Positions 31,616 to 43,955 of a stretch of DNA of 64,000 nt are shown here, piece by piece. The notes below the pieces were generated by a model. The model was given only the letters and a program-made list of their open reading frames with translations. It made no database searches and was not told where the DNA came from. Both the position numbers and the translations under genes were made by a program. The stretch is from Chenopodium formosanum (Eukaryota; Streptophyta; Magnoliopsida; Caryophyllales; Amaranthaceae), in the NCBI GenBank assembly GCA_024500155.1, contig CM044867.1, forward strand, positions 13,467,632 through 13,531,631, given 5' to 3'. Numbering within the stretch: position 1 is the first letter of the stretch; each line of letters opens with the position of its first letter.

Positions 31616-34378
31616 AATTCCCCCAAGCTAAACTTTTGCTCGTCCTCGAGCAAAACAAAGCTAGAAAGAAAGAGGATGAACATTTTATTGAAAATGAAAA
31701 AGAAAGACTCAAGATAAGAATATACACTAAAACTCGTTGTCGTAGGAATCACGGTTGTTTTTAGCTACAACAAGCCCTTTAAACCCCAAAGTCGCCTATG
31801 AGGACGAGTGAGGTCTCGTAAGGGTATCCTAAGAGTTTTACCCATAACTCTCCACTAAACATCAATGAGGCAAACCATAAAAGGAAGGAAAATGAAATAA
31901 AAACAAACCTTTGCGAAAATGAATCAACATAAAGACTATAATGCAAGTGAATGACAATCTTTCTCAAGTAGTTAAGGTATGCACGTTTCAAGATATCCAA
32001 GGTTGATTGAAACATAGGGTATGCTAGGCATAGGAACTAGTTATCACAATTCACTTTCATCCCAAAAAATCTTACCGCGTTCTTCCCACTAGTCTCAAAT
32101 CTCCCCTTAGTGAGTGTCCCAATGATTCCTCGAAGGAACCGGAAAAGAATTATTTTAAGGCTACTCGACAATCTTGACTATGCATCCCCTTTCCTTAGGC
32201 AATGACCCATGATGCCCTCCTCCGAATAGTGACTCAACTATCTAAGTCGAAAGGTCTTTCCCCAAGGTTGTAACGTAAGGCATAAAGGGTGAAGGTAGGC
32301 TTAAAATTTAAAAATTTGTTGATTTTCCTAAAAAGTGAAGCAAAAGGGTGATCAATCCTTAACACCACAATCAAGAAATTACCAAACAAAAACAACACCC
32401 CAACGCTTACTTGAAGCTATACTCACAAAAATATATACAAAAAGCGTACACGCTTCTCCCCCAAGCTAAAATGGAGCATTGTCCTCAATGCTTAGCAGGA
32501 GAAAGGAATACATCAAAATATTTTTGAATTGTTCACTTTTTCATTTTTTTTGTGTTTTTATATTGTATTTGCAAAGTCCTTGCCTTTTGCTAAATTCGGA
32601 TGGCTTTTCGTAAATGCAAATTATTAGCCCATGCCTTTTGAGAAGTAGGACGGCTTTTCCATATATATTTGCCATTATTCACAAAGAGGATGAAATCACA
32701 AACTTGCTTTCATAAAAACCAAAATTCCAACTTAACCACCACAAACTTCATCTCAAATGATCATATTGCTTCACAAAAATCAAGAAAATATAGAAATGAA
32801 ACAAAAGGTCAAATAACTAAAGATGTGGCTTGAAAAGAAGGGATAAGGCTCAAATGGTTGCGAGAAGGCAAATGTAAACCCATAAATAAAGAAAATAACA
32901 AAATATAGCAAAAATGAAAAATACCACCCCGAAAAATGTGCCTTTGTCCTTCCTAGATAGTTCGGTCTTGTATTTGAGAATCATACATCAAGCTTTATTA
33001 GATTAGGTTTGCATAGTCAAGGATCCACGCCGCTCATACAAGGAATGTTGAAGGCTAGAAAAACAAGTAACCTCACAGGGTTGTGGCAAAAACTCACTAG
33101 TGGTGCCAAATCAACTATAGGAAGCAACTACCAACATACCACAAACAAGTAGAATTCGGCTTCATGATTCTCCTAATTCAAACCAACTACCCTAGCATAC
33201 ACTATCCTAGAGTCAACCGAACATAGTCTCAAACCGTGCATACCTTTACAACCTAGGAAGAAAGTCATGCAAAAGACAAGTCCAATGTACAAGGTTCATC
33301 CCATAAGAAAAGAAATGAAAAACAATGCCTCAAAATCACATCAAAAATAAAGAGAAAAATAAAGGAAAGTAAGAGAAAAAGTAAAATAAAAGAGAGTAAA
33401 AGAAAAGAAACGGAGACATAGAAAAGGAAAACATAGGAGAAAAAGCATGCAAAGGACTAGAAAGCATGTTAAACACATAAAATTCCCAATCGACAAACAA
33501 GTGATCGATAGACAACAAAGTCACCGATCCCAAACACATTACGTGTTAACAAGCATCCTCGAACCATTCAACTTCTCCTAAACTAATCCTATCCTATGCA
33601 ACCAAGGAAAATAAAGAAAAAATAAGAAAGATCTCACCGGGATTCCAAGCTTAGCAAAAATAAGTGAAGCGATTAGAAACCACCTCGTAGCATGCCATAT
33701 CCATAAGCTCTTTAAAGAACCAAGTGAGAAAAAGAAATAAAAGAAACTATGAACAAAGAAAATGGTTAGTAACTTCAAAACAAATAAAAGAAAACAACAA
33801 ATAAAAGGAAACTAAACTAAGCAAGAAGTATATACAACTAAAGAAAAGAAAAGCTAAACTAACCAAAGAATAGAAAGAATAAAAGAAATAAAGCTAAGCA
33901 AACAATAAAGTCTAGACTAACTAAAGAACTACTCTAAACTACAAGATTTGGATTTAAGGGATTTGGATTAAAGGGATTTGGATATAAGGGATCATCGACA
34001 ACAACATGCCAAGCAAAACATCGCCACAAACAACAAACATCCAAGCAAATCGGGCAAACAAGCTAGCTACAAGGATAGTAGCCTAGAAATCAAGAAAATG
34101 AGGAAACCAAAAAGAGGAATGAAAATAAACATGCAAGCAACTAAGATATGTACACAACAACAAAATGGTGATTCCTCGATTGATTAGTTCTCCATTCCAA
34201 AGCAACAGCCGACGCTACAGTGTAGTACCCCATCCGGGAGAAACCCCAAGAGGCCGAGCAAGTTATTAGTCCCCCAAGCTAGATAAAAAAAAAAATACAT
34301 CTCAACATCCCGATCAAAACAAAGCAAGCATCAAAAATATAAGGGATGGAGGTAAAAAGCATGAGAAGCTAAAGGGAA
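31616..34378 (-). other. G1 3' region between Athila ORF and LTR
   Basis: No gene is recognised. The PPT lies next to the LTR (minus agcttgggggaatt). The stretch 33300-33930 is strongly A/G-rich on plus. It is collinear with 59807-62261 of G2, with small deletions in G2. Confidence 0.75.
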
Positions 34379-36183
34379 CTAATAACTACTACCATCACCA
34401 CCACCACTCCCACTTGGCCCGGCCCCATCGGGGTCTCTGTTGCGCTCGGGGTCATCGAAGGGATGAGGGTAAGGCTCCCATCCTCCGGTGTACCCCTCGG
34501 GCCACCCATAATGCCCCTTGAAAAGATCTTGTTGCCAAGAAGCAAGAGGGGTGAAGTTATCGGGCAAAGTGAGTTCAAATGGGTGGTTGGGATGGACATG
34601 GGGGTAGTTAGGATCACCCCTATAGTCACTACCACCCGGAGCTTTGTAATCATAGTTACCATGCTCGTCCGGGTAATAGTGACGCTCGGTGTCGGGGTTA
34701 GAAGGCCCCGACCAATAAGGATGTCCAAACAAAGGTAGAGGACCTTGTTGGGGAGGGAAGTACGGATAGTTAACCGGGGGAGTAATGTTCCCACGGTTAA
34801 CCTCCGCCTCATAAATTTGTTGTTGTTGTATAAACATACCTTGCTGCATATCTTGAATACCTCTTAGTTGGTCATAGATGGCCCCAAAGTCTTGATCGTA
34901 CATGCCATCCACGTGGATTTTCAATCCACTCATTTGCTCACTAAGAGCCCTCAAATCTGCATTGGCGAAAGCATGTTGCCCTTGCTCTTGCTCTTGCTCT
35001 TGCTCTTGAGGAGCTTGTTGTTGTGGAGAATAATGTTGTTGTTGTTGTTGATGTTGTTCTTGATCTTGTTTTTCTTCTTCATCATCTTCTTCCTCATCCT
35101 CCTCGGAGTCAAAGTTGGGATGCCGGAAGGACTTGGGAACATGCCACACATTGTTGGCAATCCTAGCCAAAGAAGTCAAGCTAGGGTTAGGCAAGTAGCA
35201 CCAATGCTCGTTGCCCCTAAGCCACTCATATCTCCCTTCGCTAAAGCCCTTGGAGATAAATTGGATTTGACCCAATTGTTGCATATCGAGGTAGATAGAA
35301 GCTGCATCCCCGATCTCCTTACAAAATGGGATATAATTATTGAGGCGAAGGCGAGTCAATAGCCTAGTTACCATACCCCCACATGGGATCTCTCCCGTCC
35401 TCCTCTTGCGAAGTTCCAAGCAATATTGGGTAAAGATATAGCCCAAGTTCAACCGGCCCACATACTCCGGGCGGGTAGACAACCAAAGGACCTTGAGCTC
35501 CAATTTACTCAACCCATTTCTTGCTTGGGGAACAAAACATAGCCCAAAAGACGGTGTACAACCCTAAGGCAAGGTTGGTACACCTCTGAGATCTTAGCCC
35601 TGTTGGTGATAAACTCATTACCACCGGAGATGTCTTCTCACCATGAATGTTGATCATACTCCGGGAAAATGAAGTGTTCAACGTTGACAATATCTCCATG
35701 GGGATCAAAATCTAGAGCGGCGTTGAACTCTTCCAATGATTGGTCGAAGATGTGGTTGAAAAATTGGAAACACACCCTATATACCTCTCCTACGGGTACA
35801 AGCTCTAAGGTAGCCAAGAACTCCAAAGTAGGCTCCTTATAAGAGCGGTATGCATCGGTGATGAAAGAACCCAATCTGAGATTTAGAAGCAACGACCGCA
35901 CATCATTATCAATACCCAACTTCAGCATATCGGGTTGGAAGTAGTGGTGGGTTTGTTTTAGGATTCTTTCATCTTTCAGGTTTTGGTAGAAGGTCTTTTG
36001 TTTGTCGGTGAAGTTTTTCTTTTCGGGAAGAGAGGTTGGGGGTCGTGTTTGAGTGGAGGAAGGATTGGAAGTACTAGGCCTAGAAGATGTACTAGGCCTA
36101 GAGGAGGTACTTGGGCGAGGAGGTTCATCGATGCTAACATCGGTTTTCCGCTTCTTGGTGAGTTTCTTGAGGTATTTAGACAT
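34379..36183 (-). pseudogene. Athila ORF (ATHILA ORF-1-like) of G1, one stop and one frameshift
   Basis: It reads from ATG at 36183 (MSKYLKKLTKKRK, a basic start) through a P/S/T-rich repeat (RPSTSS) into a conserved domain (LKLGIDNDVRSLLLNLRLGSF, FFNHIFDQSLEEFNAALDF). TGA at about 35638 replaces TGG of G2. A 4-base length difference near 35515 shifts frame. From 35512 it continues (LELKVLWLSTRPEYVGRLNLGY, then acidic and Gln-rich, then Pro/Gly/Tyr-rich) to 34379. This resembles the ATHILA ORF-1 family of Athila elements, placed downstream of pol. Its function is unknown and an env-like role has been suggested. A longer homologous copy is in G2. Confidence 0.75.
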
Positions 36184-37493
36184 TTTGAGAGGATAAGAAG
36201 ATCACAAACAACCAACAAGTAGCAAAACAAATGAACCAAGAATACCACACTTCTTTTCAATCAAACCAATTCCAAACCAATCAACAATACCAATAATCCA
36301 AGAAAAACTCCTTTTCAACAATCCAAGAACAACCACAAGACCAATACCAAAATCACCATATACTACCAATACTCCAAAAATTCAACTCACAAGATTTCAA
36401 TAAAAAATGATGAGAATCACTACAAAATCAACAAACAACACAATGTTATGCAAAATTAATCAACAAACATCACCAAATCACAACCAAAATCAAGATCAAG
36501 CATCAAAAATCACAAAATCAATACTACACTATTCATGCTCATACAAAATTGTAATCCATGCAAATTTATGATTAGTGATTATACCATAAAAGAATCAAGA
36601 TTAACCAATTTTGAGCAAGCAATTTGAATCCTCAAAGAAAGCCCCAAATTCGGTCACCAAGAGTAGGAGAGAGAGTGAGTGAAATTTGGGTCAATTTGTG
36701 AGGAATTTGTAGTGTAGAAAGCTTTGCGAAAGATTTTAATTGAAATTGGAGTGATTTTGGTGAGGATTTGAGTGATTATTGATGATGAATGAAGGAGTAG
36801 AAGGTGCGCATATGAGGGTTTTGGGTGAGGAAGATGAAGGAAATGAGGAAGTGAAGGGAAAAAGTAGGAAGAAGGGGGTAATATGCACGTCCAGCCAACG
36901 TGCGGCCGCACAAGACTGATGTGCGCCCGCACACGCTAGCTGTCCGCCCGCACACGCTAGCTGTGCGCCCGCACCAGCCTTGTGTGCGACCGCACACCCC
37001 TGTGCGTCTCCCTTCCTTCTTTTTTTCTCGAGAATTTGATACTTACTGCCTATTTTGGTGCGCACATGAATCATGATGGTGATGAGGAACAACATAGGCA
37101 GTAGCTAAAATCATTTTCAAAGCCCTCAAAGTTGAAAATTCATGTGCTCACCACAAAAATTCACTAAGTATCAATTTCCTCCAACTTTCAAAACATGAAT
37201 TTCCTATCTTACCTCTCTAAAATTCTTACCCTTTTACCTCAAATTTCGACTAGAATCGAACAAAATATGATTTGTGCCATGAACACCTTCTATTCATCAT
37301 GCATACTTGTTGAATTCCAATCCCGCAAAAGGACATCCTAAAAATCCAAACAAGTAGAAAAGTAAAAGGAAAGACAAAGTAATAAAAGAAACAAAAATGA
37401 GAAAATTCAAAAATCAAAGAGAAAGGTTAGAAACTCCGGGTTGCCTCCCGGGAAGCGCTTGCTTAAGGTCCTAAGCTCGACCCTTCCTCCTAA
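36184..37493 (-). other. G1 spacer between protease and Athila ORF, with U3-like array
   Basis: Non-coding. It contains a degenerate GC-rich array at 36899-37006. A segment at 37057-37102 aligns with LTR sequence 31205-31249 (gtgcgcacat..gatg..aggcag). A C/A-rich stretch at 36200-36560 resembles the LTR region downstream of its TATA. It may be a diverged copy of LTR promoter sequence (inference). Confidence 0.6.
36899..37006 (-). repeat. Internal GTGCGSCCGCAC array in G1
   Basis: Five units (gtgcggccgcac, gtgcgcccgcac twice, gtccgcccgcac, gtgcgaccgcac), partly separated by acgctagct. Same motif as the LTR arrays, but here inside the element, about 700 bp upstream of the Athila ORF. Confidence 0.75.
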
Positions 37494-40489
37494 TCATGGA
37501 GGATCAAAGAACACCACCTTCTTCAATGTAGTTGATAGAGCAAAATCTTCTTCAATTTTGAGCAACTTCTCCTCGTTGCTTAATGAAACTTTCACAAAAT
37601 TCTTTTCAAATTCTTCTTTTTCCTTTCTCAACTTCTTTCTTTTCCTTGCTTTCTTCGAGTCACGGGCCTTTTTCTTCGGCTTGACTTCAACATCTTTAAT
37701 CATGTAAGCTTTCTCTTCATCTTGAGAATTAAGCTTGAACCAATTTGGAAACTGAATTTCTTTCTCATCCCTTGGCTTTTGAATCACAAATTCCTCTTCG
37801 CTAACATCATTAAGACTTGCACAAACATCATCAACAATCTCAAAAACATCGTTAGTAGAAGAATCAATCATGCACATACCATCAATGGAACGAGAAAGAC
37901 TAGCACATGCTATATCTTGCACACAAGATAAGGACTCATGCATTGGCTTCAACTTAAAACTCTCTTCCAATTTTCCACATCTCAAAGTGATTTGACCTCC
38001 TTTGACATCTATTAAAGCTCCCGAGGTAGCTAAGAAAGGCCTCCCTAAAATGATTGGAATATGTTCATCCTCCTCAATCTCTAAAACAACAAAATCCACG
38101 GGAAAGACAAACTCTCCAATCCTTAAAGGAACATCATCAATTCTTCCCTTAGGAAGCTTAATAGAACGATCGGCCAATTGAAGTGTTATATTAGATGGTT
38201 GAAGCTGCCTAAATCAAGCCTTTTGAAAACCGAAAAGGGCATAATACTCACACTAGCCCCTAGATCACACAAAGCATTCTCAAAAACCATTTTCTTAATT
38301 TGACAAGGGATTGAAAAATTCCCCGGATCTTCCATCTTCTTCAGAAGTTCACCATGGATAAGAGCAATAAAACACTTCCCTCCTTCCACCGAACTACCCT
38401 CATCAAAATCTTCCTTCTCCTCTAGTATCTCCTTAAGGAACTTAGAGTACTTAGGCATGTCGGGAATTAGCTCGGTAGAGGGTGTAGAATCATGAACATC
38501 CTTAAGAACTTCAAGTAACTTTCCAAATTGCTCATCCTTTTTGAATCTTAAATATTTTTGGGGATATGGTAGATCGGGAAATCTCTCTACCTCACTCATC
38601 TTTTCAACAACACACTCTTCTCTTTTCTCAACCTCACAATAAATTTCCTTAGACTCAACCCTCTCCACTTCATTCTCCTTAGCACCACTCTCATCTCTTC
38701 CCTCTTTTGAACAAGAAACTCCCTCATCAAAATCATTTCCACCACTTGTGACAATAGAGTACACGGGTTTCTTTGGTTCAACACCTTGGGAAGGCAAAGA
38801 TGAAGGACTAGCAAAATCCTTAATAGTGCTTGCTAATTGGGTAATTTGAGTCTCAAGCATCTTATTGTGGGTCATCATCTCATTGAATTTCTTATCACTA
38901 ACCGCCATATAGGTGTTAATGATCTTGGTTTGATTATCAATCAACTCTTCTAAAGTATTCCTAGGAGAAGAAGGTTGTGAATAGGAATTTTCACCTTGAG
39001 TCTTTGGAACAAAACCGGGTGGGGGACCTCTTTGAGCGTTGTTTTGAAAATTTCCCCTTCCTTGATTGTTCCAATTACTCCTATTTTGATTTGAACAATA
39101 ACCTTGATTATGGTTACCACCACCATGGTTATGGTTTCCATTACCTTGGTTATGATTTACACAACCTTGGTTTTGATTACCATAATTTTGGTTTTGATTT
39201 TGGCTACTATATCCTTGGTTATGGTTACCACGAGAACCTTGATTCCCTTGGTTCCTATAACCACCATTATGATTATAGTTGTCAAAATTGCCTTGGTTTT
39301 GGTAATTCCTATTCCATTGGCCTCTTTGATTATCAAACCTTTGAACATTGTTGTTTGACACAAAATTAACATGTTCACACTCATTGTTGTCAAATTCATC
39401 AACACATTCATTGTTGCAATTGCTAGAATCATGGTCATATGATCCACATACATCACAAAAAAAACATCCCATAGGCATATTATGTGAAGTAGAAGGAGTT
39501 TGAGAGTTAGGAGAAATACCTCTCCCCTTAATTTGGGAGGGAAGATGTGGAGCTTGTGAAGAGGAAGAAACACTTTCCAACTTTGCCTTGATCACCGTCA
39601 TCTCCTTTCCCAAGTTTGTCATTTGAGAGGAAAGATTGTTGATGGCATTGAGATGGTCCACCGAATACAACGAAGATTGCTTACTTGAAGAATCTCTTTC
39701 CCCATCTTGCCAATCTCTATAATAAGTCACCACATCCTCTATTATGTCCACAACTTCTTCTTCAGTTTTGTTCATGATTGGACCACCGGCCCCTCCATCA
39801 AGGCATGCCTTGCCTTGAGGAATTAAACCACCGTAGAAGATTTGGATCAATTGATATGTTGGAATTCCGTGGTGAGGACACTCTCTTTGTTACTCCTTGA
39901 ATCTCTCCCATGCCTCATAAAGACTCTCATTTGGCTTTTGCTTGAATCCTTGAATTAAAGTTCTTGCCTCCGCCGTTTTCTTTTGAGGATAGAAACGAGA
40001 CAAGAAAGCTTTAGTAACATCATCCCATGTTCTCAATGAATTGGGCTTCACCTCTTTGTCTAGCCATTCCAAAGACCTTCCTAAGAGAGAGAAGGGGAAC
40101 AACTTAAGGCGGATGAATTCTTGAGACACTCCATTAACCTTGATCGTGTTACAATATTTTTCAAACTCCTTAAGATGGTTCAATGGGCTCTCGTTCTTTG
40201 CCCCACTATATTGTCTCCTCTCTATTAGGGTGATCATTGCCGTTCGAATTTCAAAGTCGTTTGCCGGTGTAGTAGGTGGAGCTATGCCGCTCACGAACCT
40301 ATATGCACCGGGTACTCCCAATTCCTTCAAGGCAACTTTTGGTTGTTCTCCCATGATTTGCTCTTGTTCAATCTCTTCTTCACTTGAGGAACTATAATCC
40401 AAGGTCTTGTTTGCTACTATCCTCCTTGAGAGAGTTCTTTCAATCTCCGGATCAAAGGGGACAAATGAGCGATCTCGGGACCTATGCAT
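37494..40489 (-). pseudogene. Athila gag-protease of G1, one stop and one frameshift, no RT or integrase
   Basis: I place the start at ATG 40489 (MHRSRDRSF). A Retrotrans_gag-type capsid (LFPFSLLGRSLEWLD, AFLSRFYPQKK, LIQGFKQKPNESLYEAWERFKE) is cut by TAA at 39892-39890, and the same frame continues ECPHHGIP. A long N/Q/G-rich nucleocapsid-like section follows (about 39300-39000). The aspartic protease has DLGASVSIMPF near 38260-38230. A 1-base loss near 38205 shifts frame just before LQLADRSIKLP, and the rest (38177-37494) is open, with IPIILGRPFLAT and a Lys-rich C-terminus ending FFDPP. In Athila, RT would follow, but here the element goes to non-coding DNA. Confidence 0.85.
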
Positions 40490-40610
40490 ACAAAACTCAA
40501 AAAAAAATATAAGTAGCACGGCTACAAGTGTAGCCTAAAGTGTAAAATCTTTTTGTATTTTTCAAATGAAATGAAATAGACTCAACAACAACATGCACTC
40601 AAAGCACCAT
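40490..40610 (-). other. G1 leader
   Basis: A short untranslated leader between PBS and gag. In the gag frame it is open for ten more codons upstream of the chosen ATG (to 40519). Confidence 0.6.
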
Positions 40611-40628
40611 TCCCCGGCAACGGTGCCA
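40611..40628 (-). promoter_or_regulatory. Primer binding site of G1, tRNA-Asp type
   Basis: On the minus strand tggcaccgttgccgggga begins three bases after the LTR end. Athila elements classically use a tRNA-Asp-like site tggcgccgttgccgggga, which differs here by one base. Confidence 0.88.
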
Positions 40629-40631
40629 TTT

Positions 40632-42261
40632 TGATGGGAAGGAGAACGGTAGGTCGTTGGGCTACCACCCAACCCTATCAAACAAAATTTGTAACTTAAC
40701 AAACCCGTATTTAGTGTAGTGGTAAGTCAAGGTCGAACCCTAGGGAATGGAGATCAAATGCACGATGCCTAAATCAAGCTATTTCGAAGTCAAGAAGGGG
40801 TTTTTGGTAGAAACTAAGGCTAAACTAGGCGATGCAAAAGCTTATATGAAATCAATCTAAAGACACTAGGGCAATGGATCCACATGCAATTGTAATGGAA
40901 ACGGTAATTTGGGAAGTCAAACCGACTAAGTCAAGTGATATGAAGGAAGATCATCATGTATCCAAAAGAGCATACTAAGATGGTTCACCTAGAGGTCTAA
41001 CTAGCGTCAACTACGCTAAACACTACCTAGGGAACGTCACAAAGCACCTCAATCGTGAAATTGCAAGTTTACTAATCAATGGTCCGTATCATCGCAAGCT
41101 TACAATGCAATCTAGTGTATTAATCAAAGATGGCCAAACCTCAATTAATCACACACATGCACATGAAATATCAACCAAATTTAATCATATCATCAACACT
41201 ATCAATTATCCCCAAATTACACTAATACATTATTCATACATGCTTCACCATTTCACTAGCTAGGAAACTACTCACTAGCCATAGGAATTAAGATCAAAAC
41301 TACAACAATCATCAATTTCATCATCAACATAATTGAAATCAAAGATTAAACCAACAATCAATCAAAATCAATCAAAATTCAATCAATAACCAAATCAATC
41401 ATCAATAACATGGAAAACTAATGAAATCAACTAAAATAACACTTGTATTGAAATCAAGAAGAAAATCCTTACAAAACTTTGATCTAAAGATCAAATACAA
41501 TGAGGAATCCTTGAGCAATCACCAAAAATCATGAGTTTCTCTCTCTAAAATTCTCCCAAAAACTAACTATCAAATTCAATCTAAAAACTATCTTTCTAAA
41601 CATAGGTAGAAATAACTATATATACAGAGAGGAGGTCGGTAATGATGCCCAAAAATAGACCCTCGTAAGTGCGGGCACTCGGAGGAGAGAGAATGGTGCG
41701 CACGGGACACACCCAGACTGGTGCGCCCGCACGCACCTGGTGTGCGGCCGCACACGACCAATGTGCGGCCGCACACTCCCTTGGTGCGCCCGCACCTGGC
41801 TGGGTCTTTCCCCCTTCTTATCTTCGTCCTAGCTCAAGCGGTGCACACATCCAGGATGATGATGATGGAGGACAAAGTAGGCAGAAACTTTCTTGAATTT
41901 CTTGAAGAGTATAAGCCATGAGGGAGGCATAAACAAAGCCTTGAAGCTTGCCCCTTGGATCCACCTTTGATTGGAGCTTCTTGCACCTTCTTTAGGCATG
42001 AAGACAATGAAAACTCGTAGAGAGGAAGCTCGAGAATTCTTTGACAATCAATTACCACCTACAAACAAATGATAAAAAGCAAGTAAAAGACAAAAACAAC
42101 AAGTAAACTAGAAAAAAGCATGAAATAGAGAAACTAACTACAAAAAGCATAAAATGAAGAAAACAAGAATAAAACTAAGGAAAACTAAAGAAAAGAGAGA
42201 TAAAAAGAAATAAAAATCATCCAAAAAGAAATCAAATGAGTGCCATAAGTGTCACTCATCA
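40632..42261 (-). repeat. 5' LTR of G1
   Basis: This intact 1630-bp LTR is the partner of 28066-31615. TATA-like tatatata is at about 41617-41624. The GC-rich palindrome array is at 41719-41798. A TCA/CAA-rich leader portion spans 41150-41460. Confidence 0.94.
41719..41798 (-). repeat. GTGCGGCCGCAC array in G1 5' LTR
   Basis: Four units arranged as in the 3' LTR (31084-31162), about 95 bp upstream of the TATA-like box in LTR sense. Confidence 0.8.
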
Positions 42262-43557
42262 GTAGTTTTTGTTGGTATTTTTGGGGTGTATAGCCGCTAA
42301 AGATTATGTTTTCCTATGTCTTCTCTGAATACTTTATCTTTTATTACTGGGCCTGTCCAGCTTAACATAACTTTATATTTCTCCAACATTATTCGTTGAG
42401 TGTTTCCTTGTCCTGGTGGACGAGGGCTTAGTGTTGCATATACTATAATTCATTTGCTAGATGTTTACTCTGCCTTGCTGGGCAGAGGTTTAGCTTTGTA
42501 TTTTATGTATTTGGTGATCTTTCTGCTACTTTGTCTGTTGATTATCTCATAGTCTACGTGTTTTTCTGGACCTGCTGTTGGGCCAAGGTATATTAGTACC
42601 TACACCTTAGCACAACAACCTCTTTGTTGCGTTCAATGAAGCCTCATAGGTTGGGCCTCCCTATTTTCCTGATTTAGCTGCTGAGGGATCTCTTGTTTTC
42701 TTGTTCTCTACTCTGTTTAGCAGGAACTTTGACGAGTTTTACTCTTCCTACCCTGTTTTCTTTGGATGCCTGTGCATTATGTACTCTATTTAGATTTGAT
42801 AGAGACTTGCTTGCATGTTGATAGTTCTTCGGTTGTTGCCTGTTTGGGCTTTATTCAGTTTGCTCTACTGAGACTTACTTGTGTCAATCAGTTTTTTGAC
42901 TGCTCATTATGTGTCATTCAGCTTGTTTTACTGGGACTTATTTATGTCGTTCAGCTTGCTTATGCTGCGACTTGTTGTTTGTGCCACTTACTTCTCTTTG
43001 TAAGGGCTTATTATATATCTATCTCCTCCCCCTCTCCCCCTCATAGAGGTGAGCTGGGTGGGACTAAGAGAACCTAAGTGTTGCCCACTCAGCTCATCGT
43101 CTTCGTTTTCCCTGCCTTTTCATACTCAAGCTGAACGTGCCAGGCTTCCCCCTCAAGCGTCCCCGAGGTGGTGCCCTATTTTACTTTGACCAGGTGAGGT
43201 GAGATTTTAGGGAGGGATGTTTTCCTTTGTCGTTTAACGCTGTTTTGCTGCTTTGTGCTAGGGTGCTTTTTGCCTTCAGCACTTACATGTTCTTTTGCTC
43301 TCTTTTGTTTTTTTACTTCTGCATGTTAGTTTGTGATGCTAAAGCATGATATATTAAAACAAGTTCATGCAATATTCTCCTCACGTAGAGGCTTGTATTT
43401 CACTTAGTTAAAATGGCTCAAATGCCTTAGTTAACATAACATGAACTAAATAGAGTTCTTGCAAAATTGAAACAACTATCTCCGTTTCTACTTAACTTCT
43501 TGCCTTTTAAGCAAAATATTTCTTTAACACATCAGCAATTAAACTATTTGTTCAGAC
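42262..43557. other. Element F spacer between pol end and antisense ORF
   Basis: T-rich on plus, with no convincing gene. It separates the convergent ends of the minus-strand pol (43558) and plus-strand ORF (28060, before G1 inserted). Its 5' end carries the G1 target duplication. Confidence 0.55.
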
Positions 43558-43955
43558 CTAACCTTCTTGATTTGCGAGGGGGAACGCACCTGGTCCTATA
43601 TGCTCATGAATGATTAAAGGACCTTCCCAATAGGCTGACTGCTTTCCATGCCGATTTCCTCTTCCTACTGTCGCTTTCCTTCTAAGGACCAACTCTCCAG
43701 GCAGGAGCTCCCTATGCTTAACCCTTTTGTTGAAAGCTTTGGAAATCCTGCTCTTCTGGGCTGCCAACTTGAGGGCTGCCCTTAGCCTTACTTCCGGCAG
43801 GATGTCTAGCTCTTCCAGCATGCTTTTTTCATTTCCTTGTGGTTCATAGTGCTGTATCCTCAGGCAGGGAATTCGCACTTCCACTAGGACAACTACATCA
43901 GCCCTATAGGCTAGGGAGAAAGGGCTTTTACCAGTAGATTCTTTCTTAGTGGTTC
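43558..43955 (-). pseudogene. Tat-type integrase C-terminal part of element F
   Basis: The minus-strand frame reads TKKESTGKSPFSLAY (from 43950) through VEVRIPCLRIQHYEPQ to a basic C-terminal domain (GELVLRR, AYWEGPLIIHEHIGPGAF, a GPY/F-like module). In typical gypsy integrase the first motif follows WxxRTT. The missing part (WANRT) sits at the edge of the other side of E complex at about 54200, joined by the TSD ggttc. So E inserted inside integrase. Confidence 0.85.
43951..43955. repeat. Target-site duplication of E complex (ggttc), partner 54195-54199
   Basis: ggttc directly precedes tgtagag at 43956 and directly follows the terminal gtctaca at 54194. The integrase frame of F continues across the joined site. 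Confidence 0.94.

Larger units (their letters stand above)
28066..42261 (-). mobile_element. Athila-type gypsy element G1, lacking RT and integrase
   Basis: On the minus strand the order is: 5' LTR 42261-40632, tRNA-Asp-like PBS, broken gag-protease, spacer, Athila ORF (36183-34379), long 3' region, PPT and 3' LTR. LTRs start TGATGAGTG (minus sense) and end CCCATCA. The TSD is gtagt. No reverse transcriptase, RNase H or integrase sequence lies between protease and the Athila ORF, so this is a non-autonomous deletion form. The 3' LTR is itself interrupted by a solo LTR of family E. Total length is 14.2 kb, or about 12.3 kb without the E insert. Confidence 0.93.

Noticed and set aside
34868..35362. 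164-codon Leu-rich plus-strand ORF opposite the Athila ORF
   Set aside because: It is the complement of the Gln/Glu-rich coding stretch on minus. Poly-Leu arises from complementary CAG/GAA codons.
40611..40628. tRNA-like sequences at primer sites
   Set aside because: Only 12-18 bases complementary to tRNA 3' ends are present, with no cloverleaf, so no tRNA gene is called.
42766..43077. 103-codon Leu/Cys-rich ORF
   Set aside because: Located in the T-rich spacer of F. Hydrophobic bias follows from T-rich codons, and no conserved motif is seen.
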